From NCBI RefSeq assembly GCF_022565475.1, contig NZ_JAIUMR010000001.1, forward strand, positions 248,001-312,000: a stretch of 64,000 nucleotides of DNA, in the 5' to 3' direction. Numbering within the stretch: the stretch's first letter is position 1; every line of letters begins with the position of its first letter. This stretch comes from Aliidiomarina sp. (GTDB taxonomy: Bacteria; Pseudomonadota; Gammaproteobacteria; Enterobacterales; Alteromonadaceae). Both the position numbers and the translations under genes were made by a program. The notes beneath the pieces are model-generated. The model ran no database searches. It was not told where the DNA came from and was given only the letters and a program-made list of their open reading frames with translations. Positions 47,057 to 55,155 of the stretch are shown one piece after another.

Positions 47057-47695
47057 ATGAAACCGATAGTGATCATTCATGAAAATGAAGAATGGCTCGT
47101 TCCATTACGAGACGCATTCAAACAACGTGGCGTGACGGCCACCGAGTGGTTTCTTGACACTGGTGTTGTGCCGTTTAGCCAGCAACCAGAAGACGCGGTG
47201 TATTATAATCGCATGAGTGCGTCCTCTCACACGCGTGGTCACCGCTTCGCCCCAGAGCTAACCAAAGCCACACTAACTTGGTTAGAAAGCGCCGAGCGAA
47301 CCGTCGTTAACGGCCCCCATGTGCTTGCCTTAGAAATCTGCAAACTCTCCCAATACGCCACACTACAGCGAGCTGGACTACGCGTACCGAAAACCCACGC
47401 AGTTGTTGGTAAACAGCACCTTGTTCAAGCGGCACAAGACTTTAACCATTGGCCACTCATCGTTAAACCCAATCGCGGTGGTAAAGGACTCGGTGTACAA
47501 CGCTTCAATGACAGCGCTGAACTTGAAGCTTACCTGCAACGGAGTGACATCGACGAGCCGCTTGATGGTCTTTGGTTATTGCAAGAATACATCCAAGCCA
47601 AACAACCGGTGATCACTCGTGCCGAATTCGTTGGCCAACAATTCATTTATACCGTGCAAGTAAATACCGAAGCCGGCCGGTGTTTTTCAAGCTAG
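47057..47695 (+). pseudogene. RimK-like ATP-grasp protein, C-terminus cut off by IS insertion
   Basis: Starts at ATG 47057 with GAGG upstream (an ATG 24 bp earlier has none). The visible 212 residues hold the pre-ATP-grasp domain (MKPIVIIHENEEWLVP), the central YNRMSASSHTRGHRF, and the first part of the ATP-grasp fold: the WPLIVKPNRGGKGLGVQRF phosphate-binding loop and WLLQEYIQ. The reading frame ends VNTEAG-RCFSS-stop, and the last five codons come from IS DNA beginning near 47681. The C-terminal half with the magnesium-binding Glu/Asn residues is missing, and its continuation is not found at the other side of the IS block. Substrate unknown; related enzymes ligate amino acids to carboxylates. 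Confidence 0.75.
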
Positions 47696-47713
47696 TTGTC
47701 ACCATCAGGCCGT

Positions 47714-48778
47714 TTAAGCCGCCTGTTTTTGCTGCTGTTTAATCTGCTCTTTTGCCGGGTTAAGGGTGGTTGGCCCAACCGGCGTGCAGTTTCGAACCTG
47801 GCGTTTTCCCCAGCGAACTGAGTGTCTTGCTTTCGCCGCTTCCATCACTGACTTGCGCGCTGCCAATATAGCTTTGTCCTGACCTGTATGCCGTTGCTCT
47901 GGCGTCACGAAGCGCAGCTTGCTGTATTTGTGCTCGTAGTTGTACCAGCGCGCGAATTTCAATACCCACTGCCGTGCTTCATCAAGGCTTTTAAATCCCG
48001 CTGACGGCCACTCAGGGCGGTATTTGCAAGTTCTAAACAGCGACTCAGCGAACGGGTTGTCATTGCTGACGCGTGGCCTGTTGTACAAGGTCTTAACACC
48101 TAGTTCATAGGCTTTCTCGCGCATCGTTTGCGCTTTCATCGGCGCACCATTGTCTGAGTGCAGCACCAGGCCGCTATGGGCGCACTGTTCAACTAACAAC
48201 GTGCGTTGCAGGAGCTCTGCTGCCAACTCGCCAGACTCTTCTGCGTAGACTTCCCAGCCGACGATTTTGCGGCTGTATAAATCTTCCAGCATGTACAGGT
48301 AAAAGAACTGACCCCGTACATTGCTGGGTAAATAGGTGATGTCCCAGCAGAACACCTGACGCGGCCCTGTAGCCGTGAACGTCTCTGGCGCTTTTGCGAC
48401 CCGAGGTGAAAGACTGTGGCCGCGATGCTGCAACTGTCCGTGCTGTTTCAGCACCCGGTAATACGTGGACTCAGAGCCATAATAAAAGCCATCATCCAGC
48501 AACGCCGGTACAATTTGCGTTGGCGGTAAACTGGCGAAGCGACTTTCATTGCACACATCCAGAATGATCTGTTGCTCGTGCTCGCTAAGCTTATTCAGCG
48601 GCGCTGGACGTATTGCCTCAGGGCGTTTATCAGCAGTTACTTTGCCACCGCGATACCAGCGTTTATACGTGCGCAGGCTGATGCCAACTTCGTCACAGGC
48701 AAGCTGTAATCGAGCACCCGTTTGATTCGCTTCACGTATCCACGACACATATTGAATGCGCTGTGAGACCGAGGTCAA
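47714..48778 (-). CDS. IS3-family transposase OrfB (DDE)
   Basis: 354 residues. HTH region near residues 20-45 (GARLQLACDEVGISLRTYKRWYRG). The rve-type catalytic core has CWDITYLPS (first Asp, about 147), HSDNGAPMKA (second Asp, about 212) and NDNPFAESLFRTCKYRPEWP (Glu, about 245), the DDE arrangement of IS3 transposases. It is translationally coupled to orfA through an ATGA overlap, rather than the slippery frameshift of classic IS3 members. It appears intact, so the element may still be active if its promoter survives. Confidence 0.93.
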   Translation of the reverse strand: MTSVSQRIQYVSWIREANQTGARLQLACDEVGISLRTYKRWYRGGKVTADKRPEAIRPAPLNKLSEHEQQIILDVCNESRFASLPPTQIVPALLDDGFYYGSESTYYRVLKQHGQLQHRGHSLSPRVAKAPETFTATGPRQVFCWDITYLPSNVRGQFFYLYMLEDLYSRKIVGWEVYAEESGELAAELLQRTLLVEQCAHSGLVLHSDNGAPMKAQTMREKAYELGVKTLYNRPRVSNDNPFAESLFRTCKYRPEWPSAGFKSLDEARQWVLKFARWYNYEHKYSKLRFVTPEQRHTGQDKAILAARKSVMEAAKARHSVRWGKRQVRNCTPVGPTTLNPAKEQIKQQQKQAA

Positions 48779-49275
48779 TCGTCCTCGTCGTCGTTCTCCC
48801 AGAGCGCATCCAGCTTTTTTCTGAGTACCAATAAAGCTGCAGTTTCAGCTAAGGCTTTTTCTTTTTCGCGCAGCTCCCGTTTGAGCTGCTTAATCTCTTT
48901 GCGGTCAGTTTCGCGCTGACGCTTGGCTTCGAGTTCTTGCTCGCGTGAGCTGGCAAAACCTTTGAGTGAGTCGGCTTTCCAGGCTTTCACCTGTTCAACG
49001 TAAAGCCTCCGCTCACGGCAGTACTCACTGAGCTCGGCTTCACTCATGGAGCCGGTTTCAATCACGGTCGCAAGCTTCGCTTCAGCGGACCATTGTTCGG
49101 GTGTTGACTTGTTTCCTGGCACTGGACGACCCTGTTCTCTGGCTTTGTTACGCCAATTATAAAGGGTTTGTTCGCCAATGCCTTCCGTTCGTGCAATTTC
49201 TGCGATGGTCATGTTCAACGGCGGCATCATTTTACTTAAGATCGATTGCTTACGTTCTTCTGAATAGCGTGGCAC
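48775..49275 (-). CDS. IS3-family transposase OrfA
   Basis: 166 residues from a GTG start (MPRYSEERKQSILSKMMPP). N-terminal helix-turn-helix of the IS3/IS2 type with MTIAEIARTEGIGEQTLYNWRNKAR, followed by a Lys/Glu-rich leucine-zipper-like coiled coil (about 105-155, REQELEAKRQRETDRKEIKQ onward). It overlaps orfB by 4 bp. Its 5' side is cut 14 bp upstream by an IS66-like terminus (49290), so the native promoter is probably displaced. Confidence 0.9.
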   Translation of the reverse strand: MPRYSEERKQSILSKMMPPLNMTIAEIARTEGIGEQTLYNWRNKAREQGRPVPGNKSTPEQWSAEAKLATVIETGSMSEAELSEYCRERRLYVEQVKAWKADSLKGFASSREQELEAKRQRETDRKEIKQLKRELREKEKALAETAALLVLRKKLDALWENDDEDD

Positions 49276-49379
49276 TATTAAGCCCTAACGTAAGCGTCGC
49301 TAGTAGCACACGTTGATCGTGGTTTTGTTCTAAGGTGGATCAGTTTTGTTGGCCATTCGACCGATCAAGATAATTGACG

Positions 49380-50963
49380 CTAGACCGAGATTTTGATGTT
49401 CCAAGGCAACAGGTGATCGATATCATCGCCGTCTTTGATAAGTGGCCACTGCTCAAACAGGCTCATCAGGTAGTCAATCGGTTGCAGGTCATTGGCTTTG
49501 GCGGTTTCGACCAGGCTGTAGAGCACCGCACTGGCATCGGCACCGCCATGGGTGTTCGCGAACAGCCAGGCTTTGCGGCCTATCACGAACGGTTTGATGG
49601 CGCGCTCGGCGCGGTTGTTGTCGATGTTGATGCGCCCGTCGGTTAAGTACACTTGCAGTTTTGACCACTGGTTTAGGGTGTATTGCACGGCTTTGCCGAG
49701 CACACTGATCGGTGGCACTTGGGTAAGCTGGGCATCAAGCCATTCTTTGAAGCTATTCATCACCTTTGTCGATTCAGTTTGTCGTGCCTGTAAGCGCTCG
49801 TCCGCTGACTTACTGGCCATCAGACGCTCAACGCGGTACAGCTTCTGGATATACTTAATCGCGACATCGGGGCGGCCGGTTTTCTTTTTGCCTTGCACGG
49901 TTTTAGCATCCACGAACTTACGTCGGGCATGTGCCCAGCAACCTGCAAGTTTGGCCTCGGTTTGCTCATAGTCTTGATAGCCATCTACTTGCAAGGGCCC
50001 GCGATAGCCTTGCAGGAAGTCTTTCGGGTGTACGCCGGCACGGCCATCCTGGTAGTCATAGAGCTCGATGTTGGGTAATGGTGAGGTACTATCAGGTGGC
50101 GGTTTATCACCGCCACAGCCATACACCCACATGTAGGATTTGCTTTTCTCCGACTGGATGACTTTAAGTGTCGTCTCATCTGCCCATAGCACCGGCTGTT
50201 GCACTAAGATATCGTGCAGGCACTGGTACAGCGGCTCAAGCTTTTGGCTCACGGCCACCAACCAACGGCTCATGGTCTGGCGGCTGATGTCCGCACCGAA
50301 CTGCTTGAACATGGTTTCTTGGCGGTACAGCGGCAAGCCATACTGGAACTTGGCCGTGATGATTTGAGCGAGCAGGCTTGGCGTAGCAATGCTCTTGGGC
50401 AGCATGCTCGGTGGCATCGGTGCCTGCTTAATCTTCGTCTCGGTTCCGTGTTGCTCGCAGGTGCGGCAGCTGTACTTCGGCCGTACATGGCGAATCACCT
50501 GCACCTTGGCAGGAATAAAATCGAGCTTTTCGCTGACATCCTCGCCCATGCGATGCATGTCGGTGCCGCAGCACTCGCAGGTTTTCTCTTCATCGCTGAT
50601 ATCGTGGATAACGTCTTTGCGCGGCAGTGAGGCATCTAAACGGGCACGGCGGCCAACTTTGCGCGTGTAAGCAATGTGCTGCTCGGCAGCCACTTCATCC
50701 GCGTCAGGGTTGAGGATGTCTTCGATTTCGTTGAACAGGTCGCCCTGACCAGGCAAGCCTTCTGAACTGGCAGCAAAGCGTTTCTTGAGCTCTAATTGCC
50801 ATTTTTCCAATAGCTGATAAAAGTCACGCTTCCAGCGCTCGCCTTCTTGCTGCAAGCGAGCCGTCTCAGCCTGCTGCTCAAGCCGCTGATTCTGTAGTTC
50901 AAGCACCATCGCTTTGAGTGCTTCAACGTCATCTGGAAGTGTGTTGGTATCAAGCTTTTTCAT
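49380..50963 (-). CDS. tnpC: IS66-family transposase TnpC
   Basis: 527 residues from ATG 50963 (MKKLDTNTLPDD). An N-terminal coiled coil is followed by a zinc-ribbon HTH (CECCGTDMHRMGEDVSEKLDFIP, then CRTCE). The DDE core has WADETTLKV (first Asp), QVDGYQDYEQ (second Asp) and NNRAERAIKPFVIGRKAWLF (Glu). The C-terminal SLVETAKANDLQPIDYLMSLFEQWP is the usual IS66 ending. Apparently intact. Confidence 0.94.
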   Translation of the reverse strand: MKKLDTNTLPDDVEALKAMVLELQNQRLEQQAETARLQQEGERWKRDFYQLLEKWQLELKKRFAASSEGLPGQGDLFNEIEDILNPDADEVAAEQHIAYTRKVGRRARLDASLPRKDVIHDISDEEKTCECCGTDMHRMGEDVSEKLDFIPAKVQVIRHVRPKYSCRTCEQHGTETKIKQAPMPPSMLPKSIATPSLLAQIITAKFQYGLPLYRQETMFKQFGADISRQTMSRWLVAVSQKLEPLYQCLHDILVQQPVLWADETTLKVIQSEKSKSYMWVYGCGGDKPPPDSTSPLPNIELYDYQDGRAGVHPKDFLQGYRGPLQVDGYQDYEQTEAKLAGCWAHARRKFVDAKTVQGKKKTGRPDVAIKYIQKLYRVERLMASKSADERLQARQTESTKVMNSFKEWLDAQLTQVPPISVLGKAVQYTLNQWSKLQVYLTDGRINIDNNRAERAIKPFVIGRKAWLFANTHGGADASAVLYSLVETAKANDLQPIDYLMSLFEQWPLIKDGDDIDHLLPWNIKISV

Positions 50964-51077
50964 ACGGCTATTATACCGCAACACGAGGTGCTAAGCCGCT
51001 ACTGATAAGGGATTTCTTAGACCGATTGGTGATCGATAAATCGCTGTTATGCTTGATCCCTATATGGCCAAAAACGA

Positions 51078-51434
51078 TCAGGTCATTGCACTAAAATGGA
51101 GCGGCTGATGGCCTTTCATCAAGGTAATATCGAGGCCGTCGAGCAGCCAAGTCCACTGCTGCTCAGTGAGCGTGATGGTGCTACCTGGCATCTTGCGTGG
51201 CCACTTGAACTTCGCCTTCTCAAGGCGCTTGTACCAAAGGCAAAAGCCTGTTCTGTCCCAGTACAACACTTTGAGCTTATCGCGTTGGCGATTGCAAAAG
51301 ATAAACAGCGCACCACTGAACGGCGAGAGCGCCATTTCGCTCTCAACAATGGCACTTAAACCATTAATGCTTTTACGAAAGTCGACCGGCGCTTTGTGCA
51401 AATAGATGGCCGGCGGCTCAACGAACATTTTCAT
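51078..51434 (-). CDS. tnpB: IS66 accessory protein TnpB
   Basis: 118 residues, standard. KAPVDFRKSINGLSAIVE, FIFCNRQRDKLKVLYWDRTGFCLWYKRLEK and the ending of the family are present. TnpB is required together with TnpA and TnpC for IS66 transposition, role not fully known. Coupled to tnpA by a 4-bp overlap. Confidence 0.95.
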   Translation of the reverse strand: MKMFVEPPAIYLHKAPVDFRKSINGLSAIVESEMALSPFSGALFIFCNRQRDKLKVLYWDRTGFCLWYKRLEKAKFKWPRKMPGSTITLTEQQWTWLLDGLDITLMKGHQPLHFSAMT

Positions 51435-51733
51435 GCACTGAGCTCTTTAACCAACTGCGCCACCCAACGTGGTGACACCGAAAGCGGTAACACCAACTCG
51501 GTTTGACCGATGCGTAACTGTACTGATTGCTGCGAATTTGGGGGCTGAGGAACGGCCAAAGCAAAGCCATCATCATTATCTTCAGCTTCGCGATGCAACG
51601 CTAATCGACGTTGACTGAAGTAAGCTGGGTTGATGCCTCGAGGCTCGCAGAAGTCTTTCTGGCTGAGATCGCTTTGTTCAAATTCACTAATCAGTTCACG
51701 CCATTGCTCGCGGGTTCGATGTACTCGACTCAT
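51431..51733 (-). CDS. tnpA: IS66 accessory protein TnpA
   Basis: 100 residues. The opening MSRVHRTREQWRELISEFEQSDLSQKDFC with the RGINPAYFSQRRLALH helix is a small HTH-like protein of the IS66 tnpA type. Its first seven codons are duplicated in the downstream (rightward) repeat at 51936-51956, a sign that the end of the element was copied together with the tnpA start region. Confidence 0.92.
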   Translation of the reverse strand: MSRVHRTREQWRELISEFEQSDLSQKDFCEPRGINPAYFSQRRLALHREAEDNDDGFALAVPQPPNSQQSVQLRIGQTELVLPLSVSPRWVAQLVKELSA

Positions 51734-52041
51734 CTGGCTACTACCTTGTTGATTAAACTTGGTGGTAGCCTACGGCTTCAAGTTATGGCTGAATAGGTGT
51801 GGTTGGCGTTACGCTTACGTTACGCTTACGGTTCGGTATGTTTGGCTCATAATGCTATTACCTTTTCAATTAGAATCGGTGGTAGCCTATGGCTTCAAGC
51901 TATGGCTGAGTAGGTGTGGTTGGCGTTACGCTTATGGTTCGATGTACTCGACTCATCTGGCTACCACATTATTAATTAAACTTGGTGGTAGTCTACGGCT
52001 TCAAGATATGGCTAAATAGGTGTGGTTGGCGTTACGCTTAC
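51713..52041. repeat. imperfect tandem triplication of the IS66 right end
   Basis: The block GGTGTGGTTGGCGTTACGCT recurs at 51796, 51913 and 52019 (spacings 117 and 106 bp), each time preceded by a GGTGGTAG.CTA.GGCTTCAAG.TATGGCT segment. The tnpA start region GGTTCGATGTACTCGACTCA is present twice, at 51713 and 51936 (223 bp apart). The copies differ at scattered positions, so the duplications are not very recent. Confidence 0.85.
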
Positions 52042-52079
52042 TGGGTAATATCATTACCCCACCAGCTTTTGAGTATCAA

Positions 52080-53354
52080 TTACCTACAGAGTAGCTTTTT
52101 TAAGAGCCGTTTGTGGTTAGCAGACCCAGCCCCTTTTATGTGCCTAATATAGAAGATATTCAGAAGAACTGATGACTGAATTTTGTCCGAGTAGCTTTGG
52201 TCATAAAACGAAAGGGCGTTTCTCATAAGCAAAATCGCAGAGTTAATATCTTGGTCTTTAATCAAATAAGCAATATCGAATCCCAAAGGTAAATACCCAT
52301 AATGACCCCAATCCACTAAGTATAAGTCTCGACTTTGCTTCTCAATGAGAAAATTCTCTCGATGTGCATCGCCATGAGAAAAAACGCATGGCAACCTCCA
52401 AAACCGCAATAGCAACTTGAGCGTTGAGAGTTTTTCAGAAAAACACTCCCTTTCAGTAAATAGCCTCAACAAGTCACGAAGTAATCGAACAATTTTAAAC
52501 GGATGCGCGCCTCGCAAACTGACATCTTCAAACTGATTCAACTCCAGCAACGCTCTTATCATGTGAACACGAAGGTTCTCTTCATTATTCTGGTCATTGC
52601 ATTGCACAGGGTCTATGAACTGATATATAAGAGCTTGGATAGGTTGATTAAGTGACTCTTTGCTAGGGAGCGAAATCAAACCTAGTAAACGAGGAATTTT
52701 AAAAGTATGCCCTTGGCTATTTTGGTGATGCAGTTGGTGATGCAGTTGGTGATGCAGTTGGTGATGCAACTGTTGAATACGTGCAGCTTCCTTTTCATGC
52801 TTGTTCAGTTGAACAATTTTTTTCCCAAGCGTAGGAAAAAACCAAACCAATCCCGTTAACTTCTTCTTATAACTATATAAAGGGGCAACTTGAACAGTAT
52901 CTTCAATACTAGATAATTGTTCCTTATTTCTTGCAACTCCGAGCTCAATCAAAATTTTAAACAATGCATGAAAATCATATGCCAAATGCTCAGAAAAACT
53001 TTTAATGCTTTTTAGTGTTTGTAAGGAAAGAAACGTATTCGGGGCATATAAAAAGGGGCTGCCATTTAAGCTAATGTGTGTATTAGCACACCTTACTTCT
53101 ACTAAAGCAGGTTCCCGGATAGAAAGTGGTATATCAAAACCAGAGCCCGATGATTTCTCATGTAAAGAATTCTCAATATCTGGTCGATAAACGTCACAAG
53201 TATACTGGCCAATCAAATTGGAGTTTACTAATACCTCAATTCGCAAATCTCTACTTTGAGAAGCTATCCACCCTTGGAGTCGCGTTCCATCAAAGCTATC
53301 AATCCACCCGTAAGGCTCTGAAATCTTCAACGTTTCGATTCTAAACAGACGCAT
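52080..53354 (-). CDS. kinase-fold (APH-like) phosphotransferase with N-terminal GWx beta domain
   Basis: 424 residues from ATG 53354. N-terminal segment (about 14-85) with GWIDSFDGTRLQGWIAS and RIEVLVNSNLIGQ looks like the small beta-sandwich found in front of glycan-related enzymes. The middle is helical and AT-rich in coding, with four LHHQ repeats near residue 200. The C-terminal half carries an aminoglycoside-phosphotransferase-like catalytic pattern: SHGDAHRENFLIE (HxDxxxxN, about 326-338) and YLVDWGHYGYLPLGFDIAYL (Asp of the DFG equivalent at about 348). It probably phosphorylates a sugar, lipid or other small molecule. Its codon use and AT content differ sharply from the core genome. 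The stop codon lies 2 bp from the proposed IS end. Confidence 0.65.
   Translation of the reverse strand: MRLFRIETLKISEPYGWIDSFDGTRLQGWIASQSRDLRIEVLVNSNLIGQYTCDVYRPDIENSLHEKSSGSGFDIPLSIREPALVEVRCANTHISLNGSPFLYAPNTFLSLQTLKSIKSFSEHLAYDFHALFKILIELGVARNKEQLSSIEDTVQVAPLYSYKKKLTGLVWFFPTLGKKIVQLNKHEKEAARIQQLHHQLHHQLHHQLHHQNSQGHTFKIPRLLGLISLPSKESLNQPIQALIYQFIDPVQCNDQNNEENLRVHMIRALLELNQFEDVSLRGAHPFKIVRLLRDLLRLFTERECFSEKLSTLKLLLRFWRLPCVFSHGDAHRENFLIEKQSRDLYLVDWGHYGYLPLGFDIAYLIKDQDINSAILLMRNALSFYDQSYSDKIQSSVLLNIFYIRHIKGAGSANHKRLLKKLLCR
52722..52768. repeat. 12-bp tandem repeat, four copies, in frame
   Basis: The unit TTGGTGATGCAG occurs four times head to tail (last copy slightly degenerate), encoding LHHQ on the minus strand. 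Being a multiple of three, length changes would alter the protein but not its frame. Such repeats vary by slipped-strand mispairing. Confidence 0.88.
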
Positions 53355-53511
53355 AATCGTAAACACCTAGTTGCGCATTACATTTAATAAACGTCCAAGA
53401 AACCCGTTAGACATCGAAGCTTTAGCTTTTATATGCGATAAATTAACTAGCGAAGTACTTATCTTAGAAATAGTATTTCTAACTATAATCATTACTCAGG
53501 AATTCATTTTA

Positions 53512-54990
53512 TTACGGCTCCTCTAGACACTTCGGATCTGTGTAATCGGTGCAAGGTTGATATATTGGAGGATCATATGCGCTCATTACCGAGTTACTAT
53601 TAACTATATTGGGCTGATGATCGACTTGAATTCTCACGCCGTATTCAAATAGGTTTGATGAAACGACATTGTTTTCGGCAAGATCCAAGTCAGAGATAGA
53701 GCTTCCAAAGGGATATCCGCTATCTGCATTACAGTAATTTCTATTGCCATTTCTAGACGCTATCCAAATTACAGGAGTACTGCTAGAGTCATTGTAGAAA
53801 TAATTTGATTCAATAATATTAAAACTCGGTGTTTCGTGTCTTACTGCGCCACCTTCGCCACAGTTACGGTAAAGAAAAATTCCACCTCGAGAAGAGTTAG
53901 CGAAAACATTGTTCTTAATAATATTATAAGACGCTCCGTCAATAGCGATTGTTTCGCGACCAGTCGGATTATTATCAATAAAGTAGTTTGATTCAATTTT
54001 ATTCGCCGTTGACTCAGCATCTATATAAATGGATACTTCATCGCTATTGCCCTTGAAAATTGATCCGATGACATTTACTTCTTGAGAGCCGGGCGATAAA
54101 TAAAGTTTAGTACCATCCACATCAAAAGTGGAATTAATGAATGATACGTTCTTCGGAGAATAAAAACGAACCCTTTCTGCATGATAGAAGGAATAAGAGC
54201 TATGCCTTAAGTCATGAGACGCCATAGGTGAAAGTGATTGACTATGAGGAGTAGCTGACACCCCCATAACTGAAACGATACTATTAAATTTGCAGTTAGT
54301 AAATGTTATGTTTTTCGGTGGTGTCCAGCGCGAGATTTCTTCAACATCTAGAATGGTTTTTCTCGAGTAGACTGCAACCCCTGGTAGTTCCGAATTATTG
54401 CAGTTTATATCTATATTCGAGCTTTCTGCACCGACAAAAAGAAGCTTTCTTTGCACCACGCTCTCTGATGGGATTGTTAAATTACATGTTACGTGAATTC
54501 CATCTGTCCTATTCTCTAAGACACGTGCGACAAAACTTGAACTACATTGAGTCTTGCTTTCCGAATAAAGACTATCGTGAAAATCAATTGGGAAGCGTCC
54601 AGAGTGTCTCAATGTAGACTCCTCAACTTCAACATGCACAAATAAACCCTCATACTTTTGGGAGAGATTGCTTGATATTGTGTATTTGAATCGATGCGGA
54701 ACGGAATTGTCCGTTTGACAAATGTTGTGTATCGCAGCCTCTGATTCAATAGATGTTAATGAGGAATCAATATATGTTTTGCTGCCATCCAGCCCGCGCG
54801 CATAAATATTGATTGACACAGGTGAATCAATATATTCCGAACAAGCCCATCCACGCACAACAGTTGCATTGGCTGTAGCCTTGGTTACGGAGTCAATCAC
54901 ACCTTTGATAGAGCTTGCTTTAACTGTATTCGGAGTCAAAAAAAGAATGGACAGAAATGATATACTGATTAAGGGTTTAATGTAGATCAT
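53512..54990 (-). CDS. secreted right-handed beta-helix protein, unknown
   Basis: 492 residues. Signal peptide MIYIKPLISISFLSILFLTPNTVKAS. A first domain (about 30-130) contains VRGWACSEYIDSPVSINIYARG, the same GWx type as in the neighbouring kinase-fold protein. From about 200 on, repeating NITFTNCKFNS, NVSFINSTFDV, NVIGSIFKGN, NKIESNYFIDNN, NIIKNNVFANS, NIIESNYFYND and NVVSSNLFEYG give the periodic pattern of a parallel beta-helix such as polysaccharide lyases or surface adhesins. Ten or so cysteines are scattered. No catalytic site can be named. Strongly AT-rich. Probably transferred with the downstream kinase-fold gene. Confidence 0.68.
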   Translation of the reverse strand: MIYIKPLISISFLSILFLTPNTVKASSIKGVIDSVTKATANATVVRGWACSEYIDSPVSINIYARGLDGSKTYIDSSLTSIESEAAIHNICQTDNSVPHRFKYTISSNLSQKYEGLFVHVEVEESTLRHSGRFPIDFHDSLYSESKTQCSSSFVARVLENRTDGIHVTCNLTIPSESVVQRKLLFVGAESSNIDINCNNSELPGVAVYSRKTILDVEEISRWTPPKNITFTNCKFNSIVSVMGVSATPHSQSLSPMASHDLRHSSYSFYHAERVRFYSPKNVSFINSTFDVDGTKLYLSPGSQEVNVIGSIFKGNSDEVSIYIDAESTANKIESNYFIDNNPTGRETIAIDGASYNIIKNNVFANSSRGGIFLYRNCGEGGAVRHETPSFNIIESNYFYNDSSSTPVIWIASRNGNRNYCNADSGYPFGSSISDLDLAENNVVSSNLFEYGVRIQVDHQPNIVNSNSVMSAYDPPIYQPCTDYTDPKCLEEP

Positions 54991-55155
54991 CAGCTATTCC
55001 TTAAATACTAAAAATTTAAATAGCATTCTACTAGTTTCAACATAATGACATATAGAGGTGTAATGTTACTAGGTTTTTTCAACATTATCTGGTAACACAC
55101 ATTAAATGGCTACGACGCTCAAATGCTACAGAGCGATTATAGCAAGCACCTTTCA

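Larger units (their letters stand above)
49290..52041 (-). mobile_element. IS66-family insertion sequence with a triplicated right end
   Basis: Left terminus GTAAGCGTCGCTAG at 49290. Right terminus, read on the minus strand, GTAAGCGTAACGCCAACCAC. GTAAGCG is the usual IS66 end. The right terminus occurs three times, ending at 51818, about 51934 (variant) and 52041. With the first copy the element is 2529 bp, the normal IS66 length. It holds tnpA, tnpB and tnpC on the minus strand. No 8-bp target duplication is visible (GCCCTAAC left, TGGGTAAT right). Confidence 0.75.
47681..52078 (-). mobile_element. IS3-family element interrupted by an IS66-family element (tentative outer ends)
   Basis: The IS3-type orfA/orfB occupy 47714-49275. 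The left end is placed at 47681, where ATP-grasp homology stops and TGTTTTTCAAGCTAGTTG begins. The IS66 terminus starts only 14 bp upstream of the orfA start, so the other IS3 end should lie beyond the IS66. A partial match, TGATACTCAAAAGCTGGTG (minus strand), ends at 52078; it aligns with the left end if a 2-base gap is allowed. No target duplication is seen (CCGG on the left, ATTA on the right). The outer boundaries are inference. Confidence 0.4.

Noticed and set aside
49312-49340. Alternative IS3 right end (minus strand TGATCCACCTTAG, ending at 49339)
   Set aside because: It resembles some IS3 ends, but it does not match the left-end sequence at 47681 and lies inside the segment that begins with the IS66 GTAAGCG terminus, so the nested reading was preferred.
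51759-52019. Plus-strand open frame with a repeated YGFKLWL..CGWRYAY peptide
   Set aside because: The repeats come from the tandem copies of the IS66 terminus, not from a protein family; no ribosome site.
52722-52768. Possible CRISPR array
   Set aside because: The 12-bp units are contiguous with no spacers and lie in a coding frame; no CRISPR array or cas gene is seen anywhere in the window.
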